Of a stretch of DNA of 64,000 nucleotides, positions 32,301-44,259 are shown piece by piece. Source of the DNA: Amyelois transitella (lineage: Eukaryota; Arthropoda; Insecta; Lepidoptera; Pyralidae); assembly GCF_032362555.1 (NCBI RefSeq), contig NC_083526.1, positions 2,686,001 through 2,750,000 of the forward strand, given 5' to 3'. The position numbers were made by a program, and so were the translations under genes. Every line of letters starts with the position of its first letter. Position 1 is the stretch's first letter. A model generated the notes under the pieces. It was not told where the DNA came from. It was given only the letters and a program-made list of their open reading frames with translations, and searched no databases.

Positions 32301-35171
32301 ATTTTGATGTAATTTTTTTTTTGGTTCGAGTGGTATCTATTCGTGTAGCTGTATTATCTACATATATTCTGTTCTATTAAATATTATTTTTTTGACAAAG
32401 AATGTCATATAAACGGACTCCGAGCTGGCGCTCAGGTGGCTCGGGTGGCCCTATCGAGGATACAATCTAGGAAACATTACGATTATATTATTTTCTGGTC
32501 ATACGAGTACCTCAGCTTTCTTTCTTATAAGCATTATTTCTATAATATAAGTTTAGTGGTTACCTAGATCCAGACGCGAAAGGGCAAAAACATGAATAAA
32601 ATGAAGAATAAATTTTATTAAAAATTAAGCGTTTTTACAGCTATTTTAACTGTAAAACTCAAACTAGGCAACATGTTTGTCCTGTGGTGGCCAGTATAGA
32701 ATTATAAATTAATGATAATCTAGAGAAAAATATTGTGCTCTTCATGGTGTTACCGGTGACAACGGAGGTCCCGGGTTCGATACCGGCCAGGGCATGATGA
32801 GAAACGAACTTTCTCAGATTGGCCTGGGTCTTGGATGTTTATCTATATAAGTATTTATTATAAAATATAGTATCGTTGAGTTAGTATCTCGTAACACAAG
32901 TCTCGAACTTACTTCGAGTCTAACTCAATCTGTGTGATTTGTCCCGTATAGGTATATTTATTTATTTGTTACCTCAGCGATCTCTCCAATGTAGATGGGC
33001 ACGGTGGCGAACAGCATCCCCGTGGCGCAGCCCCACAGCAGCCGGGCTACGTACAGGGTGGCCAGGTTCGAAGCCACGCCCGCCAGGAGCCACCCCAGCA
33101 GCAGAGGAAGGTTTGTGCTCATGATGATCCAACGCCGGCCGATGTATTTGGATAGCGGTACCGTTATGAGGGGACCTGGTGATTGGAGTTAAAAACTATA
33201 GCTGTTGCTTTTACGTTCTCGAGTGGGATTTGTCCCACATTCTTTTAACGGATGTTTACGACACATTATTTTCTATATGTGTTTTTCGCGATTTCGCACG
33301 ATAGGTATGCGGTTTTTTTATGGTATGTCTTTAGATAAAACTTCAATGAAAAATTAATTTTAAATGCGCAAATCACACAGAAAAAAATATACACATCCAT
33401 ATTCCTAATAGTTTAAATAATTGGCTTATGTTTAAGGGTAATAAATTAAATCACGATAAGTAAGTAGATCCTAACATGATGATGAGAAAAGATAAAAATA
33501 GAATCGCTGATTTGATCGTGTAATTGGTTTGCTGGTCAAAATAAACAAGTCCAAGTAATTACCATTACAATGACGCACTTAGTTTTTCAGAGTTGTCTAA
33601 AAACTTGAGCACTCGACTGCTTAGATTATATCTAGTCAAATTCGTAAATTGTAATCATTTGTATTTTGATTTTATTATTAAGATGTAAAATAAGCAATTA
33701 AACGACAGGTTTAATTCTGCAAGTAGGTATTAAATCACAAAATGGATACTCATACCCTCTTCTCACCAAATTAAGACGACTCACACAAGAGATAAGGATT
33801 AGAATAGAAAAGCAAAACAACCAAAAAAAATTCAGTCTGCTAAGAGATTTTGATCAGTCAAATAATTAACAATACTTTAAGCACATGTGCGTAGATTATA
33901 CCTACAGATAGCTACTTGTTTAATAAAAATGGTGAAGAGTGGTCATAGCGCCTCCCGTCTGTTCTCCGGTACCCAGGTTCCTAAGCTAACCTAGTCATGT
34001 CCTAGTCCTAGCCTATCATCATAACCTAGTCAGTCACTATGTAGTATAGTCGAATATGTGTTTTGTCTAAGCAATTTAGGTCGAAATAGTGTTAATTGAG
34101 ACCCTGTCGAAATAATTTTCTGTTGAAATTCAAACCTACAGTCGCTTTAAGCCCTTGTCACAAATACAAACTCACACCTCTTTCCCGGAGGGGAAGGCAT
34201 TGAAATAAGTAGAGAAATTTTTCCTCTCTTGACCTGACCTTTCGCGAATTGATACGCTCTTACAACGTTTCCATTTACAATCGCCTAGACATGATTATAA
34301 AAAATATCAGAAATACCTATAGTCCATTTTTAAGGTAATAAAATAAAGGTAAAAAATCTTGATCAAGTAGGTATGTCTTTTTATTGAAGAATTATTTTTA
34401 AATTAAATTTATAATTATGAGAAAAAAAAAACCAAATTAAATTTTATTATGTACGTATATACGTTTGCTATTAAGAAATGTATTTTTCAATAATAAGTCG
34501 TCTTATCAAGTTTGTTTACCTCTATTTCACCTTAAGAATATAATGTACTAAACATTCTTTTATAGAAAAAAAAATACCTAAGAGTCCTCCCAACACCAGA
34601 AGAGAGCCGATCCAGGACTCCTCTTGCAGAGTAGGTTCCCGGGGGAGAGGGGAGTTCTCCCCCCGCAGCTGGGGGAGCACGGGGGAGGTCCACCCCATCG
34701 CCATGCCCGTGCATAGGCTGCCGTAGCTTGCTGAAAGGGATGTCTTCAAATTGATAGTAGAACGTAAGAAAAGTAAAACAGAATGGAGTTTGAGTTAACC
34801 AACTTAAACTTATTCTTTTTATTTTTGAAAATATTATTTATGTTGTTGATGTTTCATTTTTTGGGCATGCATTTATTTCATTCCATTAAAATGTATACAT
34901 TTTATTTGAAAGCTATTTCCAATTAGTAATATCAATTAAAATTTGCACATATCTCGTAATTTTCAGTTTTAACTGTCTATAAATAATTATGTTTTACTAT
35001 GGGTTTTAGTTTGTTTAAGTAAATACCTACCATAACATTTTGCGAGCGGACAAAATGATAATATTTATGTAAGTAGGTACTAAACTTACCCAAAGATGCT
35101 GCTAAATATTGCTGCCATTTGAAAGTGAGCAGGAAATTTCTGAATGGAACAAACATCACATTAAACTTCAT
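26337..35171 (-). CDS. Facilitated trehalose transporter Tret1-like (MFS sugar transporter), complete, 471 aa
   Basis: A 12-helix sugar porter of the plasma membrane; insect Tret1 relatives move trehalose or other sugars down their gradient. Ten exons in order of transcription: 35171-35090, 34730-34578, 33175-32973, 31782-31596, 31043-30879, 30553-30417, 30027-29935, 28267-28156, 27580-27466, 26505-26337. All junctions are GT-AG with matching phases, and the sum is 1416 nt. Family marks: SYGSLCTGMAMGWTSPVLPQ in helix 1, GRR at 91-93 in the loop after helix 2, PETPFFL at 199-205, QLSGID at 274-279, GVGPVPWILVAEMFP around 378-392 and PETKGKT at 450-456 after helix 12. QQxSGxN, the usual helix 7 motif, is changed to LLQLSGID. 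No signal peptide is expected. The substrate cannot be told from sequence, and many Lepidoptera have dozens of such genes, so I give no symbol. ATG at 35171 is the only in-frame start in exon 1. Confidence 0.93.
27290..27420 (-). repeat. Dispersed repeat family A, fragments
   Basis: TTTCAGTCTTTCAACACAGC with a decayed CCCTGCAAAGGCGTGACT end, then a second short CCCCGCAAGGGAT module at 27397; transporter last intron. Confidence 0.5.
27622..27830 (-). mobile_element. tRNA-derived SINE, copy 3, inverted
   Basis: TACGGAACAAATTACACAGA to GAGAAAGTTCGTTTCTC. The tail end carries a small inverted duplication (ACACAGATTAACTC and CAATCTGTGTAATT) not seen in other copies. The tRNA head is missing. Confidence 0.7.
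28349..28402 (-). repeat. Dispersed repeat family A, terminal fragment
   Basis: GCTCTGTCTACCCCGCAAGG followed by GATATAGACGTCATTATATG and TATG repeats. Confidence 0.6.
31263..31338. repeat. Two interleaved inverted repeats (A-B-A'-B' order)
   Basis: Arm A, ATCATGTAGGAG (31263-31274), pairs with CTCCTACATGAT (31312-31323). Arm B, CTCTCGACATT (31289-31299), pairs with AATGTCGAGAG (31328-31338). Both are exact, 12 and 11 bp. The order is that of a pseudoknot rather than of nested hairpins. It lies in the intron between exons 5 and 4 of the transporter gene. Confidence 0.85.
31853..32095 (+). repeat. Dispersed repeat family A, nearly full copy
   Basis: ACATACATATAATCACGTCT to GATTGGTGTCGC, then joined to another repeat (32095-32205) whose AAAAACCTGACTCACTC and CTCTCCAGAGGTGAGGATGC modules reappear inverted at 36170-36275. 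Confidence 0.7.
32095..32210. repeat. Repeat family B, also at 36170-36275
   Basis: GCTTCGTATAAAAACCTGAC and TATCCTCTCCAGAGGTGAGG here correspond to the reverse of CAGGTTTTTACACGAAGC and CACCTCTATGGAGAGGAGCC at 36170-36250. A third trace, CACCTCTCTGGAGAGCAGCC, is at 20018. Confidence 0.6.
32737..32968 (+). mobile_element. tRNA-derived SINE, copy 4
   Basis: Part of the tRNA head (GGAGGTCCCGGGTTCGATAC) plus complete body and TA-rich tail. The tail ends a few bases from the donor of transporter exon 3 (exon edge 32973). Confidence 0.8.
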
Positions 35172-35326
35172 TCACAAGTTTCAACAAATTAACGAAAAAC
35201 TGCGAGAAATTTAACATGAAGGCGCGCACAAAATTTCTATACTATTTAATTTTTATTTTTAAAAAGTCTACTCGAGTTCAAAATTAAGTTCACGACTTTG
35301 TTTCACTTTATTCAAATTTAAACCAT

Positions 35327-35335
35327 CTTTTTATA
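35327..35335 (-). promoter_or_regulatory. Candidate TATA box of the transporter gene
   Basis: TATAAAAAG on the minus strand, 156 bp upstream of the start codon. No clear TCAGT initiator follows at the expected 30-bp distance, and the DNA is AT-rich, so the call is weak. Confidence 0.25.
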
Positions 35336-35731
35336 TTTTTAATTAGTTAAATTCTAATAAGCCAGTATTGACGTGGTTGCGGCTAGTCATTCCAATTATT
35401 TATGGCCAGTAACAAACAACTTTACCTAAAGAGAATGATTTCCCTTCACATTAAGTTTTTTTAGAAAACAACAAAAAGTCTTAATTGACTATCTATAGTG
35501 ATAGCACTCAATTATAAACCGTTTTTTGGAAGGTCAAATGGGAAAAAAGTTTATATTTACATAGGTACTTTATTTTATGAAAGGAACAGGTTAGTCTTAT
35601 ATTTATTAATATAAAACCACTATACCGATTTTGCCGGATTTTGGGTGGCATTTGTGACGACAATTTAATTAGGGAATGTTAGCAATTCCCGTATAACGTT
35701 CGTCATCTTGTCGGAAAGATGTCAAAACATA

Positions 35732-35999
35732 TCTAAACTAATATTATAAAGCTGAAGAGTTTTGTTCGTTTGAACGCGCTAATCTCAGGAACTACTGGTT
35801 CGAATTAAAAAAATATTTTTGTGTTGAATAGACCACTTATCGAGGAAGGCTTTTGGCTATATAACATCACGCTGCAACTATTAAGAGCGAAGAAATATTG
35901 GAGTATGTGAAAAAAAACGGGGAAAATATTCATCCTTGAGGGCTTCAATGATGCCCAAAATGACTATCCCACGCGGACGAAGTCGCGGGCACAGCTAGT
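35732..35999 (+). mobile_element. Non-autonomous Helitron-like element (Lep1 type)
   Basis: CTAATATTATAAAGCTGAAG to CGCGGGCACAGCTAGT; 264 nt upstream of the transporter 5' UTR region. It has the same ends as the copy at 13802-14095, in the opposite orientation. Confidence 0.75.
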
Positions 36000-36307
36000 T
36001 TGGTATATTAGAAAAGACTAAAGAATCATATGGAGTCGCCTTGGGATTCGAAGCTTGACCACTCTCCCACCGACTAGGAATGTAGGTACAATACAAGGAT
36101 TTTTCTTCCCCCTTTCTACTGATTCAGTGTAATTTGTCCCAAAAAAAAACTGACGTTACACAGTTGAGGCTTCACCTCTATGGAGAGGAGCCCGGGCTCT
36201 GTCAGTGACAACTATCCTGGATTATATAGGTCAGGTTTTTACACGAAGCAACTCCCGTCTGACCTGACCATTGCAGAGGAAACTAAACCTTATTGGATAG
36301 TTAGTTA

Positions 36308-36575
36308 ACATACATACATACATATGATCACGTCTATATCCCTAGTGGGGTAGTCAGAGCCACCAGTCTTGAAAAGACTGATAGGCCATGCTCAGCTGTT
36401 TGGCTTAGTGATAGAATTGAGATTCAAATAGTGACAGGTTGCTAGCCCATCGCCTAAAAGAGGAATTCCAAGTTTTTAAGCCTATCCCTTAGTCGCCTTT
36501 TACGACATCCGTGGGAAAGAGATGGAGTGGTCCTATTCTTTTTTGTAATGGTGCCGGGAACCACACGGCACATAG
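36308..36575 (+). repeat. Dispersed repeat family A, full copy
   Basis: ACATACATACATATGATCAC to GTGCCGGGAACCACACGGCA, one of the best-preserved copies and a good reference for the family. Confidence 0.8.
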
Positions 36576-37364
36576 TTAGTTAAATATAAGTTATATTTGA
36601 GTATTTATCATAGTTTCTTTTGATTGAATATAAAACATTTGTTACGAACAATTAGATCTATCAATAACCCGTAAACCGCAAACTGCCCTTGATCTTGACA
36701 GTAGTTTAACTTTGAAACCATCATCGTAGTAACAATAAACTTTATAGCTTTGACTTAAGATTCAGTTTAAATCAACGGTCGTTACGTAAAAGGGTTGATT
36801 AATTTGGATTGTTCAAGGTTTTGATTAAACTTATTTAATGATAAACAAATGAAAGTTAGTTTTCTTCTTGCCGTCTTTTAAAGTCCTTCTGTATAAATCA
36901 AATATATATTCTACTAATATTATAAGTTATTTTAGGCATCATTGAAATCATTCATGACATCATGCTCTGGCTGGAATAGGCGAATGTTGAGGAGGAGTTA
37001 AAACAAAGTTTGCATTTTAAGTAGACGCAGTCGCGGGTTGTACCTAGAAATATATTTTTATGTGTTAATAATTAAACTCTGTTTACCTACATGCGGAAAT
37101 CGCATAATAAGTCACGACTAGTAAATTAACTCGTATTTGTTAAGACTGCTGCAATCAAATCAAGATAGCCTTGTGGAATAAAATAACTAATACTTATTGT
37201 TTCTAATGGTAATACTAAAAGATAATACATACTTAAGTTTAATTTCATATCTTATGTATTTGAAGATGGCATATATTTTTCTTTTTTAAAAATAGTTATG
37301 TTTCATACACATTACACTGGCTGGAAAAACTGAAGTAAAAAAAAATACAAAATCATAATTTAAA

Positions 37365-37570
37365 GACGGCGTCTCAAAAAATATTTCCCGCCATAATATT
37401 TTGAACTGCGCGAGCGGACTAATTGGATTCCTGTTACAATAAACGTCAGCGGTGCAGGGTGAAAAAAATTCACCCTCTCCCAGTTAGGGATAATGCGATA
37501 AAAATGTTAGGGGCGGTTTTTCCGGTTCGCGCCGGTGAAATAACTCCGATTATTTTCTTTTTCGAATGAC
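37365..37570. promoter_or_regulatory. Candidate regulatory island with a perfect 8-bp inverted repeat
   Basis: GC-richer unique-looking DNA with homeodomain-type TAATTGG and GATTATT cores. AGGGTGAA-AAAAA-TTCACCCT forms an exact short palindrome near 37456. No similarity to the repeats of the window. Function is inference. Confidence 0.25.
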
Positions 37571-38589
37571 GAGTGTGGGGCAGGTTGGAGTTAATTAAAT
37601 GTTTGGGTAGGTACCTACCTACTTGCAGTTGCCACATGGTATGTACCTACATACAATAACTATAAAAATTACGTATACTCTTTACGTAGATAGACGTAAC
37701 AGAAGCAAAGAAGGATTTAAAAAAAAAACTTGTGTTGTAATATAAATCCAATATAAGTTTTTAGTACTAGTGATTCATCTGATAATAAACTACATTCTTT
37801 CGTAAATATATTTATAATATTTTCTTGTTGTTATTGGTTGTAGAAATTAACGCCATCTCTATCAAAGCATCATATTTATTTACTAGTAGTATGAAACATC
37901 GATTCATTCAGTAAATACGCGCTTTGTTGGGCAAACATACCTCATTAGGTAACTATTTTATTATACGTCTAATAGATGTCAGAACAATATGCCGTGTGTA
38001 TCTTTGGGGTTAAGACTATTACGACGTAGTTCATCACTTTCCTTTGAATATCGTAAAAGGCGATTATAGGAATAAGCATTGTCACCTAGTGCGACAACTA
38101 TTGTCTATGCTGGATTCGGTTCTATTTCTATGGAAACAAGGTTACAGAGGTCAGATGGGTGTATACTTACCAGATTTATACATACTATACTAGGTCGTAT
38201 CAAAATCCTGACGAGACCTAGAGGAAGACTATGACTATTAGATAGAAAATTCATTACATCAAGAAAAATACAATTATTACAATACAAGAATGGCCTTGTA
38301 CCATACAAAGGTACCTACTATTGCGCGTAGCGATTAGCTCCCACGGTGCTTTGTTAAGAACATACCAATTTAATTAGATGTCATTCTACTTCTAAAATTC
38401 CATCAACTTTACTAAGAAAAACCCGTAGGTAGCATCTGTTTGACAAATCGAGATCGGTAGCAATTTCCAATTAAATAGAATTAACTTAAACACAAACCGT
38501 ATAAATAGAAAGAGGATGCATTTCTATTTTTCAATCGACTCGAACGAGACACCACAAACGGCGCAATCAAAATGTTGTAACGATTTCCG

Positions 38590-38600
38590 GCCGCCATTTT
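38590..38600 (-). promoter_or_regulatory. Pho/YY1-type site
   Basis: GCCGCCATTTT reads AAAATGGCGGC on the minus strand, an exact match to the YY1/Pleiohomeotic consensus AANATGGCGGC. It lies in a unique island 8 kb upstream of slouch, a class of gene often under Polycomb control. Confidence 0.35.
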
Positions 38601-39304
38601 CTTTTTTTCCCGCCACCTCTAGCCAGCGATCTCGATTCGTTCTCTTTTTGCTCTCTGTATCAAAGCCGTATGTTTTAAAAAAATAAAACGAGCTATGTTG
38701 TGAGAGCATTCACTAATTGATGGTTCGGTATCGGAATTCGTCGCGGTGCATTCGTTTAAAGGAATCGATTTAGAAAAACTCGATGTAACGAATTGATTGC
38801 AACGGTTGTCGAGCGATCTGTTTGGCTGTCAACAGATGGCGTTCGGTGGGACCCGAATCTCTGATTTGTAATTAGTTGTTTAAACATGTGGCGAGATGAG
38901 ATCGCCCCAATCAAAAAGTTTTGTTGCCTTTTAATTAATAGATTACGATTGCTGTATTGTGATCAAGTGTAAGTACCATGTAATATTAAAAAGGAGCATA
39001 CTTTCTGACTGTACTTGCACAAATTGAATGTGCAAAATGTAAAAGTATGTACCTAACTTGGTAAATATCTTTCTGGTGTTTATAACTTACGAGATAATCT
39101 TGCTTAGATAAAGTCAGAGATACTCATTTTTATATTAAGTATTTATTTATTTAAACTTTATTGTATATATTATTCCGTTTGGCATTCTCTACCAGTCAAC
39201 CAGTTCTCTACCAGTCAATAAGTATGCTATAATTTAAGAGAAAATTTAAACTTTTACAGATGCTAGCTATTTTTTATTATATCTCTTCTTCTTATGCGTT
39301 ACAC

Positions 39305-39500
39305 CTTTGTCAGAGTGGTCGTGGTCGTAGAGAAGGGTTAGTGGCTCGCTTTACAATCCTTCGCCACTCGTCGCGCATCGCTGCCTTTCTGGAGCATTCA
39401 CAGAGAGGGTCACCTAGTGCTGATTTTATTTGATCTGTCCACCTCATGGGGGACCTGCCTCGAGGTCGAGTACCCTTAACTCGGCCCTGCACCACCAGTC
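39305..39500 (-). pseudogene. LINE reverse-transcriptase C-terminal relic
   Basis: The minus strand reads VQGRVKGTRPRGRSPMRWTD, then QIKSALGDPLCECSRKAAMR and DEWRRIVKRATNPSLRPRPL. This is the usual end of a non-LTR retrotransposon ORF2: G-R-P-R-G-R-P/S-x-x-R-W-x-D followed by a helix ending in EWRRIV. The 5' part is missing, as in truncated LINE insertions. It differs from family L. Confidence 0.7.
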
Positions 39501-40059
39501 GTCCTTTATTGTATCTACCTAAATGACAATTAAGTTCCTACATAATTATCATTAAATACCTAGCCCTTGGTCTAGCCTCTGTGTCTCTCGAAAGGATAAA
39601 GAAGTGCTGTGTGTATGTAATTATGTCTTTTATTTTATGTAAGCATTTCACTATGGAATTTAACTCAAGTCATGTATTTGAGTGTACTCCATCGTCTCAA
39701 TTCCCAAAACGGCGCTTATTATACACATCAACAAGAAAACAAATTCCTCACGATTTCACTATTATAAACTGTCACTCACAACAGAAAAGTGCATGACAAG
39801 CCAATTATGAACAGTTAATCCATTCTGAATAGTTATTTTTGAGTTGTAAAACTAAAGTCTTCTAACAGATAGCTTTTTGATGCCCGGAAAACTAAGCTGT
39901 CTGCACGTCAACAAACGCATTTTTCAGCGCCACAGAACAAAATATCATAGGTTAGAAATCAGTTAGGCATGACATCCAATTTGTGTTCAATTTGAAATCT
40001 TAATAAGCCGTCAAAGCATTCCCGAAATAGCCCGCTAACTAATTACATCGTTATAAAGG

Positions 40060-40430
40060 AAGCTACAGGCGTCAATTGACAAATGTATTCGTGGCGGCGC
40101 GATACATACAATTAGGCGAGGAATGTGAACGCAGCGATTCGAACGCACCTTATCTCGATGACAGCGCGGCAAACGTCAAATTTTTGGCGCAAAACTAAGC
40201 CTTGCCCAGATTATATAGAGGTTATTTTCCCTCCGTAATTACTTCCAAATTGAGTGTTTGCTTTGCAAGGGGGTCTATTTGTAGAAGTCTTTGTCTGTGT
40301 GAACGGCGATAAATCATTTGGGCCTGTCAGGCGTCTGGTTGGGAGTGTGTGACAAATTACCTGCGCGCCACCTAGCGGGGTGGTGGCTACTATTTTGGGG
40401 TAGTTATGAAAGGGATGCACTGTAGTGATC
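40060..40430. promoter_or_regulatory. Candidate regulatory island / boundary
   Basis: About 370 bp of GC-rich, repeat-free DNA in an AT-rich spacer, with TAATTAC, ATAAATCA and the CTCF-like 14-mer described separately. Position midway between the transporter and slouch would suit a boundary. Function is inference. Confidence 0.3.
40365..40378 (+). promoter_or_regulatory. CTCF-like site
   Basis: GCGCCACCTAGCGG fits the animal CTCF core (reverse form GCGCCMYCTRGYGG) at every constrained position. CTCF is conserved in insects. Confidence 0.4.
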
Positions 40431-41019
40431 GGTTCCCTTGATCTTTAATTAGTTAAATATCTTTGATCCTGCTCATTTGTGATTTTATGAATGGAAATAC
40501 CTAATGATTTGAGACTCAAGTGTTTTATAGTTTTCCATCATTCAATTTAATGGTTCCTTTTGAACGTATAATTATTTATTTTAGGGCGTTAACGTGATTA
40601 TGATACAAACGGTAGATATATCATACTGTATTGCCAATATTAATATTAAATGATATGAATAATGACGGTTTGGTTATTTTTAGGCACAAGCGTCAAAATT
40701 TTCTTTATCCCTTACACAGTAGACAAAGCTAATATTTTTTAAAATACTCACAAGCCATGGCCAACTAACTGCATGGCTATATGATGATCTGAGATTCAAA
40801 TCAAAAGTTCTTAACACTCTTTCCCTCAGAGGTTTCACTACCATAGGAATTTCCTCAGCCTACGTCAATTTTCATATCTACATTTCAGTTATTAGTGTGT
40901 ACACAAACAATTTAATTTTTACTTTTACAAATATTATCATGATCACAAATCTCAGAAAAAAAAAACAAATCCCGTCCTATCTGAATGTTCGTTTTTCAAA
41001 TCAAGGAAACTTCAAACAA

Positions 41020-41235
41020 GGCCCACAATGTGCAACATACGAGAACGGGTGCATGCAATTATTCACTCAGTCTCTAACAGAGCAATAACCATCATTCGTG
41101 CGGTACAAATTATTCTAATTTATTTGTGGACCATTCAATTAGGAGGCGTCGTTTATAATTTGGACGCGTCGAAAAATCGTAACGCAAATTGGTTATTAAA
41201 ATTCTTGGCGGGATCTTGTGTCAAGTGTGCTCCTG
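41020..41235. promoter_or_regulatory. Candidate regulatory island with homeodomain-type sites
   Basis: Unique-looking DNA with CAATTAG, TAATTTATTTGTGG and TTTATAATTTGGACGCG. It overlaps a 97-codon open frame (41028-41321) that has no recognisable domain and that I do not consider a gene. Confidence 0.25.
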
Positions 41236-42039
41236 CTATAACCAATAATGTGTTGAATCTACTTATATTAATTTTATTTATGTTTACTTTCGTCAAAATA
41301 TTTGAGGTTAAATGCATGTAAGCATTACTTCTGGAAGTTGTGATCGTACGTACTGGTATTATAAATGCGATAGTTTGTGAAAATATATCTAAGTTATGTT
41401 TTCAGTTTAGAGCAAATACTACTACTGAAGGAATTTGAATGAAACTTTTCATTTTTATTGCTTCAGAACAAACTCAGTAGGTAGGTTGTATACAAAAAAT
41501 GTCCCTTATATACATGTTTAAGTATTCTGATAAGTTTGCTTTATCAATCAACACAGCCGAGCTCCACCGGGCAGCCATTTTTTTAACATAAGTATCAAAA
41601 ATTGTGTTTGAACAAAAATAAAAAAAAATTGCATTAAATTTTAATTATTTATAATACAAATATTATATACCTATGAAAAATGTTTTTCCTAAGTTCATGT
41701 ACCTATACACTTGACAAATTAACAAGCACCTATTTTGAAAAGTAACTATGACAGTCTAAGTATGATTGTTCTAGATTAGATATTAGATCTAAAGGGAACA
41801 TACCACTGAGTTGTTGCTGAATGAGCTGTTAGGTTAAAATAAATGATTCACTTTGTAATTGAAGAAAATCGTAGTGGGCTAATTAAGCATTTTATTATGT
41901 CTCAAATGTTATAAATGAGTTTCTTTACCCTCATACACGAATTCACTAACATATGATAAAATATCTAAACAATTAATATTTTCAGAAGTTATTTTATTTC
42001 AATTTGGTTAAATATCCGATCGGATAAAAAATAGTACCT

Positions 42040-42240
42040 AGGACCACTCCATCTCTTTCCCATGGATGTCGTAAGAGGCGACTAAGGACTAGGCGTATAA
42101 ACTTAGGATGTACTGTCACTTTATGAATCTCAATACTAACATTAAGCCAAACTGTTGAACGTGGCCTATCAGACTTTTCAAAACTCTTGGCTCTGTCTTC
42201 CCTGCAAGGAATAAAGACGTTTATATATTTATGTATGTCT
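42040..42240 (-). repeat. Dispersed repeat family A, diverged copy
   Basis: TAGGACCACTCCATCTCTTT to CCCTGCAAGGAATAAAGACG. Further fragments lie at 42945-43065. Confidence 0.65.
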
Positions 42241-43269
42241 TCTCCGATTACTTACATACATAGTTTAAGAGAGTTTAATTTTAAATTTCACACTAGGAGA
42301 GAAATAGAAACATAAGTAGTTATTAATATATATTTTATTACTAGGTAATTAAGTAAGACTTTTATTACAAACTGCTTTTTGGAAGCTATACCTACCTAAT
42401 TTTGCCTCCCGAAAAAATAGCAAGTGAAAGCTTGGGCAAAAGCTACTGTGAAATAAAGAGATTTCTGCCGAGAAATGTCATAATGACGCCGGCAGAATTT
42501 TAATTGGCAAATCTCAGACAGGGACAGATGTAAAACTTTTTAATTAATCTTCGATGGATTGTTTATTAATTGGATTTGAAATTATTAAACTTTTTTTCCT
42601 TGAGTTTTTCCTTTAGGTGTGTATATATTTTTTTCTATTTATCAGGGTAAATAGTATCTACCTATGTTAGAACAAAAGTATTACAATTTTAACATCGACG
42701 TACGACACGTAGTTTCTACAATATGAAAGATAACAAAATTATTAATTATTTGTATTATTTAAATGGAAAAATTATGACATTATATATTTGATAACTTTTC
42801 ATTTCGTTTGAATTAAGGAAAATAGGTAATATCTCCATTTTATTTATACTTAGATCATTTAAGAATACCTCTAGGTATTGAGGAATTGTAAATTTATTGT
42901 GCTGAGTGGTACCTAAATGTCCATTTTATCTGTTTTCTAAGAATATCGTAAAGGGCGACTTAGGGAAAGGCTAATAAACTTGAGATTCTGCTTTAGGTGA
43001 TGGGCTAGCAATCAGGCACTGTTTGAATCTTACCTAATACCATCATTAAGCCATATGGCATTTTCACCGAACGTCAATTTACAAATAAAGATCTTAAATC
43101 TAGACTGTAGACGAATGCACATTTTCTACATTAGAAGATTTGGGCACTTGTAGATAGTATCTATAGGTATTCTTTGTCCGCCCCGTAAGGGACAAATATA
43201 TTTTTTGTATATTTTATTACTAGATTATAAGCTTAATTAAAGACGAGGAAGAGAAATAAAATACCTCAG

Positions 43270-43455
43270 TTGGAGTCCATCAATGAAATAATCGCAGTGT
43301 CAGTTCGTCCGTCAGCCCACAATGAGCGCCCGGCGCGCAGCTAATCATGCGCAGATAAAACCCGGGACGCGATGGAATTCAACTTCTCACACAGATTTCG
43401 GAGGAATCATGCTGTTCCAAATTTAATTATAAGTAATGTTCGAATCTGTTCTTAA
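43270..43455. promoter_or_regulatory. Duplicated element upstream of slouch, copy 1
   Basis: From GTTGGAGTCCATCAATGAAA to CGAATCTGTTCTT. It shares with copy 2 (44260-44443) a 46-bp block with no difference (43317-43362), containing CGCCCGGCGCGCAGCTAATC and ATGCGCAGATAAAACC, then ACAGATTTCGGAGGA and TGTTCCAAATTTAAT in the same order. The core joins a GC-rich stretch, a TAAT homeodomain core, an ATGCGCA motif and a GATA site. No coding frame, no tRNA-like part and no third copy in the window. Confidence 0.6.
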
Positions 43456-43479
43456 TTCAAAAATTAAAAGAAACATACA

Positions 43480-43625
43480 TACATAAAAACACGCCTCTTT
43501 CCCGGAGGGGTAGGCAGAGACTAAATCTTTCCACTTGCCACGATCTCTGGATATTTCATTCGCTTCATCCACATTCATAACTCTTCATGCAAGCTCGGCA
43601 GTTTCGGGTACTTTTGACCTGACCC
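43480..43625 (-). repeat. LINE 3'-end relic (family L)
   Basis: ACGCCTCTTTCCCGGAGGGG to CTCTTCATGCAAGCTCGGCA, close to 18300-18412 in reverse. Confidence 0.6.
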
Positions 43626-43804
43626 TTTACCAGAACGTACTTAATAATTAAAAGGAATATCTAATATTTATAATTTAAAGGATACTTCTAGTATTTCGCT
43701 GATGTTGCGCAGTGTTTGTCTGTTTATTATAGGTAGTCTTTATTGCACATTTGATGATGCACGCAGCATCCGCATAAAACGAAAAATCCTTTATTTTCCC
43801 TTCC

Positions 43805-44055
43805 CGTGCTGTGTGGTTACCGGTACCAATAATAAAAAAAAAGAAACGGACCTCTCCTTCTCTTTCTCATGGATGAAGTAAAAAGCGACTAAAGGATAGG
43901 CTTATAAACTTGGGATTCTTTTATGCGATGGTCTAGCAACCTGCCACAATTTTAATCTCAATTCTTTCATCAAGCTGAAAAACTGAAGTTGAACATTGAA
44001 CACTGTATTTTCAAGAATGTTGGCTCTGTCCACCTTGAAAAGACGTGACTATGTG
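43805..44055 (-). repeat. Dispersed repeat family A, diverged, between the two duplicated elements
   Basis: CCGTGCTGTGTGGTTACCGG to GTCCACCTTGAAAAGACGTG. A further plus-strand fragment is at 44640-44785. Confidence 0.65.
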
Positions 44056-44259
44056 TATTGTTCTGAGTACCTATACACTAAGGCAGAATTTCCAGAAATT
44101 TGGCGAATAGGTATATGAACCTAATGCGGTGTAGGAATACCTTCTATTCACACATACATTCCTTAAAACTTAAAACTAAATTTATGACTGTGCGTTAATT
44201 GCCAGTCTTCTTTCTTATGTAGGTACATATATAGATTTAAATACCAGGGAAAAAGTCTT

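Noticed and set aside
41028..41321. 97-codon frame with a hydrophobic segment
   Set aside because: AT-rich chance hydrophobicity, no family resemblance and no neighbouring exon signals.
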